This document shows, one piece after another, positions 8,163 through 16,265 of a stretch of DNA of 64,000 nucleotides. Numbering within the stretch: position 1 is the first letter of the stretch; each line of letters begins with the position of its first letter. The notes beneath the pieces are model-generated. The model did not search any database and was not told the origin of the DNA. It was given only the letters and a program-made list of their open reading frames with translations. A program made the translations under genes and the position numbers. Location: the NCBI RefSeq assembly GCF_003568665.1, contig NZ_QXMH01000004.1, positions 228,942-292,941 of the forward strand. Direction: 5' to 3'. The stretch is from Chitinophaga alhagiae (GTDB lineage: Bacteria; Bacteroidota; Bacteroidia; Chitinophagales; Chitinophagaceae).

Positions 8163-10220
8163 ATGATCACCCGCTGTTTATTCTCTTTATTGTTGTGGGC
8201 GTGCTGTGCGCAGGCCCTTGGCCAGCACAAAACGCTGAAAGTAGCCTGCATCGGCAATTCCGTCACCTACGGCGCCGGCATCCCTGACCGGGAGCACAAT
8301 TCCTACCCTGCCCAATTACAGCAACTGCTCGGCAACAGTTATGAGGTAGGGAATTTCGGTCACAGCGGCGCCACGCTGTTGAAAAAAGGGCATAACCCAT
8401 ATTATAAAACAGCGGCCTTCAAGGCTGCTCTCAGTTTCAGGCCTGATGTGGCTATCATAGACCTGGGGCTGAACGATACCGATCCCCGCAACTGGCCTGC
8501 CTACCGGGATGATTTTGCACCGGACTATCACTGGCTGATAGACACCCTGCGGCGTGTGAACCCCGCTATCAGGATATTCATGGGCCGCCTTACCCCCATC
8601 TTCCATACCCATGCCCGCTTCAGGTCAGGCACACGTACCTGGTTCCGGCAGATACAGGAGTTGCTGCCGCAGATAGCCACCAGCAGCGGCGTGCAATTGA
8701 TAGATCTTCATACGCCCTTGTATAACCGGCCCAACCTGTTCCCTGACGCCATACACCCCAATGCCGCCGGCGCCGCCATTATGGCCCGCACGGTGTATGC
8801 GCATGTTACCGGAGATTTTGGGCGGCTGCAGATGCCCGGCGTGTTTGCCTCACATATGGTGATGCAGCGCAACAAGCCACTGGCCTTCTATGGCACAGCC
8901 CATGCAGGCGCTGCCGTTACCGTTAATTTTGCGGGGCAAACGCGGGCCGTCAAAGCCGCGTTCAACGGCCGGTGGCGCGCGGAGTTTCCCGCCATGCCGG
9001 CCGGGGGCCCTTATACTGCCGTTGTGCGGCAGGGTGAGGAAAAAATTGAGCTAGAAGATGTGCTGATCGGGGATGTATGGCTTTGCTCCGGCCAGTCCAA
9101 CATGGCCTTTATGCTCCGCGATGCATTACCCATGGCCAAGCTGAAAGAAAACCCGCAGCTCCGCCTGCTGCTGATGCAACCGCTGGCCGCAACAGATAAC
9201 AGCACCTGGGACAGCCTCACCCAACAAAAGGTGAACGACCTGGCTTATTTCTCCGGCCATTGGGCAACCGGCATTAACACGGCATTTTCAGCCGTGGCCT
9301 ATCACTTTGGCGCAAGATTGCAGGAGCAGTTGCAGGTACCGGTTGGCCTGGTACAAGTAGCAGTAGGCGGTTCAGAAACAGAATCGTGGATAGACCGGTA
9401 TACTATGGAGCATGATGACCTGCTGGTGAATGCGCTGTTCAACTGGCGCAAAAGCGACTTTATTATGCCCTGGTGCCGGGAGCGCGCGGATATCAACCTG
9501 GGGCCGGAGGCGGCAGCGTTGCAACGCCATCCCTACGAGCCCTGCTACAATTTTGAGGCCGGCATACAGCCGCTCACCGCCTTCCCCATCAAAGGTGTGA
9601 TCTGGTACCAGGGAGAAAGCAATGCCCACAATGCGGAGCTGCATACCGTGGCTTTTCAGCAACTGGTGCAGAGCTGGCGCAGGCAATGGGGATATGCGTT
9701 CCCTTTCTATTACGTGCAGCTTTCTTCCCTCAACCGCCCCGGCTGGGAGTACTTCCGCTATAGCCAGCTGGCGTTGCTGCAACAAATTCCACATACGGGC
9801 ATGGCCGTTAGCAGCGATGTGGGAGACAGCACCGATGTACATCCCCGCCGCAAGGCCATTGTAGGCCTGCGCCTTGCCAACCTGGCCCTGCACAACACCT
9901 ATGGCATGAAAAACATAGCGGCCCATACGCCCCTGGCCACCAAAGCGGAGCGGCGGCGGGAAGGCGTGCTGGTACGGTTTGACGATACCCTGAAAGGCCC
10001 TGCGGCAAAAGGCTTCAGGCTGCTGACAGACAAGGGGCGGCAAATTATTGTGGAAGCGGCGGCAGTGAAGGGGCAAACAGTACTGTTGCCCTACGCGGGG
10101 AAAGAAAAGATCATGGAAGTATTGTATGGATGGGCGCCCTATTCAGACGGCAACCTGTACAGCGCCGCCGGCCTCCCGGCCTCTACGTTCCGGTTACGGG
10201 TTACGCAGGGTGCGCAGTGA
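8163..10220 (+). CDS. Two-domain carbohydrate esterase: SGNH/GDSL lipase fused to sialate O-acetylesterase
   Basis: The start at 8163 gives a signal peptide (MITRCLFSLLLWACCAQALG); ATG 8145, six codons earlier, is the alternative. The protein has 685 residues. Residues 25-210 are an SGNH hydrolase: block I GNSVTYG (Ser33), block III GLND (102-105), block V DAIHP (Asp195, His198). From about 220 a sialate O-acetylesterase (SASA) domain follows: CSGQSNM with Ser312, GVIWYQGESN, and SSDVGDSTDVHP carrying the Asp-His pair. SASA enzymes remove O-acetyl groups from sialic acids or other acetylated glycans. The protein is probably periplasmic or secreted and has two independent active sites, which suggests removal of acyl groups from a complex glycan. 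No sugar-degrading partner is adjacent. Confidence 0.92.
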   Translation: MITRCLFSLLLWACCAQALGQHKTLKVACIGNSVTYGAGIPDREHNSYPAQLQQLLGNSYEVGNFGHSGATLLKKGHNPYYKTAAFKAALSFRPDVAIIDLGLNDTDPRNWPAYRDDFAPDYHWLIDTLRRVNPAIRIFMGRLTPIFHTHARFRSGTRTWFRQIQELLPQIATSSGVQLIDLHTPLYNRPNLFPDAIHPNAAGAAIMARTVYAHVTGDFGRLQMPGVFASHMVMQRNKPLAFYGTAHAGAAVTVNFAGQTRAVKAAFNGRWRAEFPAMPAGGPYTAVVRQGEEKIELEDVLIGDVWLCSGQSNMAFMLRDALPMAKLKENPQLRLLLMQPLAATDNSTWDSLTQQKVNDLAYFSGHWATGINTAFSAVAYHFGARLQEQLQVPVGLVQVAVGGSETESWIDRYTMEHDDLLVNALFNWRKSDFIMPWCRERADINLGPEAAALQRHPYEPCYNFEAGIQPLTAFPIKGVIWYQGESNAHNAELHTVAFQQLVQSWRRQWGYAFPFYYVQLSSLNRPGWEYFRYSQLALLQQIPHTGMAVSSDVGDSTDVHPRRKAIVGLRLANLALHNTYGMKNIAAHTPLATKAERRREGVLVRFDDTLKGPAAKGFRLLTDKGRQIIVEAAAVKGQTVLLPYAGKEKIMEVLYGWAPYSDGNLYSAAGLPASTFRLRVTQGAQ

Positions 10221-10228
10221 GGTTGTAC

Positions 10229-12064
10229 TTAACGATACCCCTGGGCCTGCAGGTGAAACAATTCCGCATAGCGGCCGCCTTTTTCCAGCAGTTGCTCATG
10301 GCTGCCAATTTCTGCCAGTTCTCCCCTTTCCAGCACCAGTATACGGTCTGCCATGCGCACGGTAGAAAAACGGTGAGAGATGATGACGGCAGATTTGCCT
10401 TTGGTAAGGTCCGCAAAACGCAGGAACACTTCATATTCCGCACGGGCATCCAGCGCGGCGGTGGGCTCGTCCAGGATCAGCACCTGCGCATTTTTCATAT
10501 ACGCACGGGCCAGGGCTATTTTCTGCCATTCCCCGCCAGACAGTTCCACGCCGTTATTGAAGCGGCGGCCCAGCATCTGGTTGTAGCGGCCGGGCAGCCT
10601 TTCCGTTAGCTCGTTGGCCATGCTTTTATAGGCTGCGTTCTCTACCATGGGCTGGTTGTTGTATTCATCTATATTGCCTACGGCAATGTTTTGCCGCAGC
10701 GTCATCTGGTAACGCTGGAAGTCCTGGAAAATAACGCCCACCTGCTTTCGCAGTTCCCGCAGGTCATATTCCCGAAGGTCATGCCCATCCAGCAGAATGC
10801 GCCCTTCCGTAGGGTCGTACAGGCGGGCCAGCAATTTCACGAGGGTAGTTTTACCAGCCCCGTTCTCCCCCACCAGCGCCAGTTTTTCTCCCGGGCGCAG
10901 CGTAAAGTTCAGGTGGCGGTTGGCCCAGCGCTCCGCATGAAGGTAGCGGAAGCCCACGTTCTCAAATACAAAACCTTCGCGGATGGGGTTGGGAAAAGGC
11001 CGCGCGTGAGGCTGCTGCACAATGCGGGGCGTTATCTCAAAAAACTCGAACAGGTCCCGTAAATAGATGGCGCCTTGCGTTACACTGGTAAAACGCATCA
11101 GCACACCCTCCAGCAGACCGCGCAACTGGCGGAAAGAGCCGCCGAGAAAAGCCAGGTCGCCAATGCTCAGTTGCCCCTTTACCGTTTGCAGGATGATGAT
11201 CACATACGCCGTGTAGTATCCCGCACTGCCAACAATGGCAAAGAGCACGGCCCAGATGTTGTAGCGGACAGACAGCTTTTTTTTATCGTGATAGAATTTG
11301 TCTGACAATGCGCGAAAGCGTTCCACCAGGTAATCTGACAGGTTGAAGATCTTTACTTCCTTCACGGATTCGTCACTGGCGCCCAGGTAGCGGATGTAGT
11401 CCAGCTCCCGCCGGTCTGAGGTCTGCCCCCAGGCCAGCGCGTAGAAGCGGTCGTTAAAATGCGTCTCAGACAGGAAGGCGGGTATAACGGATACCAGCAG
11501 CAGCAAAATAAGCCAGGGGCTGAAGCTCACCAGGCCTGCCGCCAGAAAGCCCATGGTCACTACATCCTGCACTTGCGAAAGCACCTGCGAGAGCAGGATG
11601 GTACGGCCCATGGTTTGCTGGCGCGCACGCTCCAGTTTATCGTAAAAGGTGGAATCCTCAAACTGGTCCAGGTCAAGCGTGGCGGCATGCTGCATAATAC
11701 GCACCGAAGTATGGTTGGCCACTTGTTCTCCCAGCAGCCCGTCCAGCAATGAAATGGCTCGCCCCAGCGCGCCGCTGGCAATGACCAGGGCAAACTCCAG
11801 GGCCACCAGTTCCCAGAGGTACTGATAGCTGATATCACCTTTCACCTGCGTCATGCGCACCACTTCGTCAATGATGAGCTTGCCGGTATACAGCAGGGCC
11901 AGCGGCGTGGCAGACTGCGCGCCGCGCAACAAAATGTTGGCCGTTGTGAGCGCTGGGCTGGTTTGCCATACAAGCCTGAAGAACGCCGGCAGGTTGCGCA
12001 GCGCCGCCATTCTTTCACGAAAACTGACATCAGGCTCTCCGGGTTTTCTGCCGGGTCTTTTCAT
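10229..12064 (-). CDS. ABC transporter, fused membrane and ATPase domains (exporter type)
   Basis: A 611-residue half-transporter. The N-terminal part (about 25-340) is a six-helix exporter-type membrane domain. The nucleotide-binding domain at about 365-605 shows Walker A (GENGAGKTT), Q-loop (VIFQDF), signature LSGGEWQKIALARA, Walker B (VLILDEPTAALDA) and the H-loop (AVIISHRFST). It would act as a homodimer or with a partner in the inner membrane, exporting lipid, peptide or drug. The slightly divergent signature (LSGGEWQ rather than LSGGQRQ) is typical of a peptide or lantibiotic-type exporter subgroup. The substrate is unknown. It converges on the esterase gene with an eight-base gap. Confidence 0.94.
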   Translation of the reverse strand: MKRPGRKPGEPDVSFRERMAALRNLPAFFRLVWQTSPALTTANILLRGAQSATPLALLYTGKLIIDEVVRMTQVKGDISYQYLWELVALEFALVIASGALGRAISLLDGLLGEQVANHTSVRIMQHAATLDLDQFEDSTFYDKLERARQQTMGRTILLSQVLSQVQDVVTMGFLAAGLVSFSPWLILLLLVSVIPAFLSETHFNDRFYALAWGQTSDRRELDYIRYLGASDESVKEVKIFNLSDYLVERFRALSDKFYHDKKKLSVRYNIWAVLFAIVGSAGYYTAYVIIILQTVKGQLSIGDLAFLGGSFRQLRGLLEGVLMRFTSVTQGAIYLRDLFEFFEITPRIVQQPHARPFPNPIREGFVFENVGFRYLHAERWANRHLNFTLRPGEKLALVGENGAGKTTLVKLLARLYDPTEGRILLDGHDLREYDLRELRKQVGVIFQDFQRYQMTLRQNIAVGNIDEYNNQPMVENAAYKSMANELTERLPGRYNQMLGRRFNNGVELSGGEWQKIALARAYMKNAQVLILDEPTAALDARAEYEVFLRFADLTKGKSAVIISHRFSTVRMADRILVLERGELAEIGSHEQLLEKGGRYAELFHLQAQGYR

Positions 12065-12177
12065 GATCTGAACAAATTAGGTTGAATAAGTAGTACTGGC
12101 AGTACCAAATATTTTACAATGTAGCTGTTTTCATGAAAATGATTTTTTTGCTACGGAAGAATGCAATAATTTGAAGT

Positions 12178-12366
12178 ATGATGACAAGAGAACAACCAAC
12201 CGCTATTGACTATTCCTGGCAGCAAGGGAACAATACCTTTGCGAAGATACTGCGTGACTACAGAAGAATTGAACACGCCATAGAAAACGGCATTCCTTTA
12301 TCTGCATTAACGGATATCAAGTTTATACCTTTTATACCTACGCCGCCAAAGCGCCAGTCAGAATAA
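12178..12366 (+). CDS. Small hypothetical protein
   Basis: A 62-residue ORF starting ATGATG (12178 or 12181). It is acidic-basic and probably helical in the middle (FAKILRDYRRIEHAIENG), with a Pro-rich C-terminus (FIPFIPTPPKRQ). No signal peptide or membrane segment. I do not recognise the family. It sits 38 bp upstream of the 187-codon gene on the same strand, so the two may form an operon. The composition looks like a real protein, and its upstream region is AT-rich. Confidence 0.55.
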   Translation: MMTREQPTAIDYSWQQGNNTFAKILRDYRRIEHAIENGIPLSALTDIKFIPFIPTPPKRQSE

Positions 12367-12404
12367 TACCGCTTCAATAGGCACGGTACACGTTCATACA
12401 AACC

Positions 12405-12968
12405 GTGCCGCTCTCTGTTCCGGCATTTTGCTTACTACTAAAAACCATTGTTTTGTTACCGCTTTACGATTTTTCTTCGATAGGGAACGAGTGCCTGTTC
12501 AGCACCAGTGCCGGAATAAACTATCGCTTATATTTCACTACATGTTACCTGGTTGACAGCGCAGGAAAAGAACTGATGATACCCGCATTCGGTTTCTCGG
12601 CGGAACTGGGGGCTACCTCACTGCAATGTCCTGCATCTGCATACGATGAAAAAGTTAAGAACACCATCATCTATGTGCTATCTGACTACTTTAACAGAAA
12701 CGAAAATGCCTGCCTGTCTTATATCTGCGATACAAAGGGCGGCTACGCCCGGCACAGGAACATTGTTTTCAGAAGATGGCTCCGCGAAACCGGCTACGGG
12801 CACATTGAAAGAGTTGATTGTAGAAAGGAATACAACCGGGCCGGGTTATACGCCTCTATTTTGATACGTCGGGAAAACCCGTTGAAAAAATACTACGTTG
12901 ATGCTTTCCACAGGAGTATTACCGTTGCATTCAGTGAGCTGATCGATCCGCAAAAGCGCCCTGCCTAA
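12405..12968 (+). CDS. Hypothetical protein, possibly a DUF6169-type family
   Basis: The longest frame uses GTG at 12405 (187 residues); TTG at 12453 (LPLYDFSS...) is an alternative, and no ATG exists near the N-terminus. The N-terminal pattern 'YDFSSIGNECLFSTSAGINYRLYF' and the C-terminal 'FHRSITVAFSELI' recall small uncharacterised Bacteroidota families such as DUF6169; this is from memory and not checked. The middle has Lys-Arg-rich helices (YARHRNIVFRRWLRE). No catalytic motif is visible. Codon use appears less GC-biased than in neighbours, which could mean recent acquisition. Confidence 0.6.
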   Translation: MPLSVPAFCLLLKTIVLLPLYDFSSIGNECLFSTSAGINYRLYFTTCYLVDSAGKELMIPAFGFSAELGATSLQCPASAYDEKVKNTIIYVLSDYFNRNENACLSYICDTKGGYARHRNIVFRRWLRETGYGHIERVDCRKEYNRAGLYASILIRRENPLKKYYVDAFHRSITVAFSELIDPQKRPA

Positions 12969-12998
12969 ACACAGCCTTCATTGATACAAACCCAGCCC

Positions 12999-13763
12999 CT
13001 ACTCCGCTATAATCACCTTCACCCCCCGCTCTCTAAGCATGCGCACGGTTTCCTGCGGCACCAGGCTATCTGTAATAATGTAATCTACCTGCTCCAGGCT
13101 GCAGATGCGGCCTATGCCGCGCCGGTCAAATTTGGAGCTGTCTGCCATCACCACCACGGTTTGGGAGAGGCCGATCATCTTCATGTTCAGGCTGGCTTCA
13201 GACAGATTGGTGATAGAGAGGCCGAACTCCGGGTCTATCCCGTCTACCCCTACAAACAATACCCCGCAGGAAATATCGTCCAGCAGCCGCTCCGCAAAAG
13301 AGCCTGCCGCGGCGGAAGAGCTTTGATGAATGAGGCCGCCTATCTGCAACACATCTATATGCGGACGGTTACACAGTTCCAGCGCTACCTTCAGCGCCGG
13401 GGTAATAACAGTAAGGTGTTTGACGGGGTGCAATGCCCGGGCCAGCTCAAATACGGTGGTGCCGGAGCCTATTATAATAGAATCGTTCTGCCCTATCAGC
13501 GTCAGGGCAGCTTTAGCGATCTTTTTCTTTTCTTCCGATTTGATGAACTCCTTTTCGTTAATAGGGCGTTCAACGGCGTAGGGATTCTGTGTGGAGCCGC
13601 CTCCCTTGGTGCGGTATAACAGCTTCTTTTCCTCCAGCAGCTTCAGGTCTTTCCGGATGGTAACGCCGGATACCTGTAATGATTCACTCAGTTCCTGTAT
13701 ATCTACCCGGCCGTCTTCCTGCAGTTTTTGCAGGATGTGCTGATGCCTGTCTGTAATGTTCAT
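12999..13763 (-). CDS. DeoR/GlpR-family transcriptional regulator
   Basis: A 254-residue repressor-type regulator. Residues 5-55 form the DeoR winged helix-turn-helix: RVDIQELSESLQVSGVTIRKDLKLLEE, with 'RTKGG' after it. The C-terminal DeoRC domain (about 75-230) carries the sugar-phosphate binding loop GSGTTVFELARAL and the later 'GVDGIDPEFG' block. Family members usually sense a phosphorylated sugar intermediate and repress a neighbouring catabolic operon. It is divergent from the MFS permease gene at 14005. The shared 241-bp region contains an operator-like dyad at 13802-13829. It therefore very probably controls the five-gene operon to the right. Confidence 0.93.
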   Translation of the reverse strand: MNITDRHQHILQKLQEDGRVDIQELSESLQVSGVTIRKDLKLLEEKKLLYRTKGGGSTQNPYAVERPINEKEFIKSEEKKKIAKAALTLIGQNDSIIIGSGTTVFELARALHPVKHLTVITPALKVALELCNRPHIDVLQIGGLIHQSSSAAAGSFAERLLDDISCGVLFVGVDGIDPEFGLSITNLSEASLNMKMIGLSQTVVVMADSSKFDRRGIGRICSLEQVDYIITDSLVPQETVRMLRERGVKVIIAE

Positions 13764-13801
13764 ATCGAAAAATGGTCTTCTTTATGTTAAAATTCCTTTC
13801 A

Positions 13802-13829
13802 TCAAATGTAACATTTTCTTTCAAATGTT
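13802..13829. promoter_or_regulatory. Candidate DeoR-type operator (dyad plus half-site)
   Basis: AAATGT-A-ACATTT (13804-13816) is a perfect 13-bp dyad. The octamer TCAAATGT occurs at 13802-13809 and again at 13821-13828, 19 bp apart, about two helical turns. It lies between the deoR-like gene and the permease promoter. The 'ACATTT' half-sites resemble those of GlpR-type operators as I recall them. Confidence 0.5.
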
Positions 13830-13925
13830 GCGGCGGCAGACCGGCTCGCAGTAGGCCCGAACCACCTTACAATGCCTGTCAGTTAACAGTTTTGAATTGT
13901 TTCACAAACTTTATTTTAATTTAAT

Positions 13926-13955
13926 TTTGTTTAATTAAGTTTAATTTCTACTTTG
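13926..13955 (+). promoter_or_regulatory. Candidate Bacteroidota-type promoter of the sugar operon
   Basis: TTTG at 13926-13929 (-33 box) is followed after 19 bases by TACTTTG (13949-13955), one base short of the Bacteroidota -7 consensus TAnnTTTG. It lies 49 bp before the permease ATG in a strongly AT-rich tract. Confidence 0.45.
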
Positions 13956-14004
13956 CAGTACATATTTTCCACGAACCCAATTTCACCACAACAACTGATA
14001 CCAC

Positions 14005-15261
14005 ATGTCAACATTTTTTGAAAAGACAGGAATCCCCCGGCAGTTATTTTGGGGCTACATCGGCATCATGATCTTTATGATGGGCGATGGCATTGAACAG
14101 GGCTGGCTCAGCCCCTACCTGGTAGATCATGGTATGAGCGTACAGCAGTCCGCCACCCTGTTTACCGCCTACGGCATCACTATTGCCATTTCTGCCTGGT
14201 TTTCCGGCGTGCTGGCGGAAGGCTTTGGCGTGAAACGCACCATGACGGCAGGCCTGCTCCTCTACTGCCTTGGCACGGTGGGTTTTGTAGGTTTCGGCAT
14301 GCCGGAGCTGAACTTCCCCGCCATGCTGCTTACCTATGCACTACGTGGTTTCGGCTACCCTTTATTTGCATACTCCTTTCTGGTATGGATCGCTTACAGC
14401 AGCCCGCAAAAACAACTGGGCCGCGCCGTGGGTTGGTTCTGGTTCGTATTCACCGGCGGCCTCAACGTGCTGGGCGCTTATTATTCCAGCTGGGCCATTA
14501 CGCGTTTCGGGCATCTTAATACATTGTGGACGTCTCTCTTCTGGGCCTTACTGGGCGCGCTGTTTGCCCTCATACTGAACAAGACCGGCGCACAAAAGAC
14601 CGCCGCGCCGGGCAACCGCGCCAAAGAACTGGTAAAAGGCCTCACCATTGTGAAAGAAGAGCCCAAAGTGCTGCTGGGCGGCATTGTGCGGGTCATCAAT
14701 ACAACGGCGCAATTTGCGTTCCCGGTGTTTTTGCCCATGTACATGGCGCGCCACGGTTTTGACACCACGCAATGGCTGCAGATCTGGGGCACCATCTTCA
14801 CCGCCAACATCATTTTCAACCTCATATTCGGCTTTGTGGGAGACCGCCTGGGCTGGCGCAATACCATCATGTGGTTTGGCGGCGTAGGCTGCGCGGTAAG
14901 CACGCTCCTGTTCTACTACGCCCCGCAGATCTGGCAGGGCAGCTTCTGGATGGTAATGACCGCCGGCGTGCTCTGGGGCGCCTTCCTGGCAGGCTATGTG
15001 CCCCTAACGGCCCTGGTACCTTCACTGGTACAGAAAGACAAGGGTGCGGCCATGGCCATCCTCAACCTGGGCGCCGGCCTGCCGGTGTTTGTAGGTCCCG
15101 CAATTGTTGGCCTCTTTATAGGTATGGCGGGCGAAGAAGGCGTGATCTGGATACTGGCCGTTCTTTATGTGATAAGCGCCGTGCTGACCCGCTTCATCAC
15201 CCTCCCTGACAATGCTAAAACACTACATCACCATACGATTAAAACAGAACAATACGCATGA
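14005..15261 (+). CDS. MFS permease, RbtT/DalT/CsbX polyol-transporter type
   Basis: A 418-residue inner-membrane transporter with twelve predicted helices. The N-terminal 'IPRQLFWGYIGIMIFMMGDGIEQGWLSPYLVDHGMS' stretch (from residue 11) and 'RGFGYPLFAYSFLVW' are characteristic of the polyol permease group (ribitol, arabinitol) of the major facilitator superfamily. It probably imports the operon's substrate, a polyol, aldonate or deoxy-sugar, with protons. Its last four bases overlap the start of the dehydrogenase gene (ATGA). It is the first gene of the operon controlled by the divergent DeoR-type regulator. Confidence 0.9.
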   Translation: MSTFFEKTGIPRQLFWGYIGIMIFMMGDGIEQGWLSPYLVDHGMSVQQSATLFTAYGITIAISAWFSGVLAEGFGVKRTMTAGLLLYCLGTVGFVGFGMPELNFPAMLLTYALRGFGYPLFAYSFLVWIAYSSPQKQLGRAVGWFWFVFTGGLNVLGAYYSSWAITRFGHLNTLWTSLFWALLGALFALILNKTGAQKTAAPGNRAKELVKGLTIVKEEPKVLLGGIVRVINTTAQFAFPVFLPMYMARHGFDTTQWLQIWGTIFTANIIFNLIFGFVGDRLGWRNTIMWFGGVGCAVSTLLFYYAPQIWQGSFWMVMTAGVLWGAFLAGYVPLTALVPSLVQKDKGAAMAILNLGAGLPVFVGPAIVGLFIGMAGEEGVIWILAVLYVISAVLTRFITLPDNAKTLHHHTIKTEQYA

Positions 15262-16265
15262 GAATTTTGATCACAGCCCCTTACAATGAAAAAGGTTTAC
15301 AGGAAATTGAGCAACAATTCGGGGAAGTTGTATACAGATCATGGAAACCCAATGGCCGCGCCTGGAACGAAGAAGAGCTGCTCGGCCTGCTCGCGGAAAG
15401 CAACGCGGAAGCCCTCATCACAGAGCATGACCATGTAACGGCGCGCGTAATTGCCGCCAACTCTCAACTGCAGTTCATCGGCGTATGCCGTGGTACGCCC
15501 TCCAACGTGGCCGTATCCAAGGCCACAGAAATGGGCATTCCCGTATTTTTTACCCCGGCCCGCAATGCGCAGGCCGTAGCGGAAATGTTCATCTCTAACG
15601 TGATCATGCTGCTGCGCAATACCATTCCCGGCATCAACTGGCTGAAAGGCCGGCAATGGCAGGAAGGGGCGCACGATTCTTACCTCCACTTCAAAGGCAA
15701 CGAGCTGGCCGGCAAAACCATCGGCATGGTAGGCTTTGGCGCCATCGGGCAACTGATTGCGCGCATGGTGAAAGACTATCCCTGCCAGATCCAGTTCTTT
15801 GACCCTTATGTAACGGAACATCACCCGTCCTACCGTAAATTGAGCATTGAAGAGCTGTTTGCCACCAGCGATATTGTGTCTGTTCACCTGCCGGTAACGG
15901 CCGAGACCAAAGGTTTGATAGGCGGCAGCCTGTTGTCAAAGATGAAAAAAGACGCCATTTTTGTGAACACGGCCCGCGCCTCCGTTGTACAGCGGGAAGC
16001 GCTGCTGCACGTGCTGGAAAAAAATGCCATCCGCGGCGCCATCCTGGACGTGTTTGACAACGAACCGCCAGACGCGCTGGACTACCGCATTATTGACATG
16101 CCGCACGTAATAGCCACTCCGCACATTGCCGGCGCCACACATGAAGTGGAAGACCATCACGTGGAAATTCTCAACCATGCGCTGGCGCAATGGTATGCCG
16201 AGGGGAACAAATCAATTGCTGAACTTGCCAACAAGGAAATACGCTCAATACAGGTCAATGGTTAA
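15258..16265 (+). CDS. NAD-dependent D-2-hydroxyacid dehydrogenase (phosphoglycerate dehydrogenase-like)
   Basis: A 335-residue oxidoreductase of the D-isomer-specific 2-hydroxyacid dehydrogenase family. The Rossmann loop GFGAIG lies at 159-164. The catalytic triad is Arg240 (VNTARAS), Glu269 (DVFDNEPP) and His289 (TPHIAGAT). Such enzymes interconvert a 2-hydroxy acid and a 2-keto acid with NAD(H). In an operon with two sugar kinases, the natural guess is a sugar acid or a phosphorylated sugar acid, not serine synthesis. It overlaps the permease by four bases and the first kinase by eight, so expression is tightly coupled. The exact substrate is unknown. Confidence 0.92.
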   Translation: MRILITAPYNEKGLQEIEQQFGEVVYRSWKPNGRAWNEEELLGLLAESNAEALITEHDHVTARVIAANSQLQFIGVCRGTPSNVAVSKATEMGIPVFFTPARNAQAVAEMFISNVIMLLRNTIPGINWLKGRQWQEGAHDSYLHFKGNELAGKTIGMVGFGAIGQLIARMVKDYPCQIQFFDPYVTEHHPSYRKLSIEELFATSDIVSVHLPVTAETKGLIGGSLLSKMKKDAIFVNTARASVVQREALLHVLEKNAIRGAILDVFDNEPPDALDYRIIDMPHVIATPHIAGATHEVEDHHVEILNHALAQWYAEGNKSIAELANKEIRSIQVNG

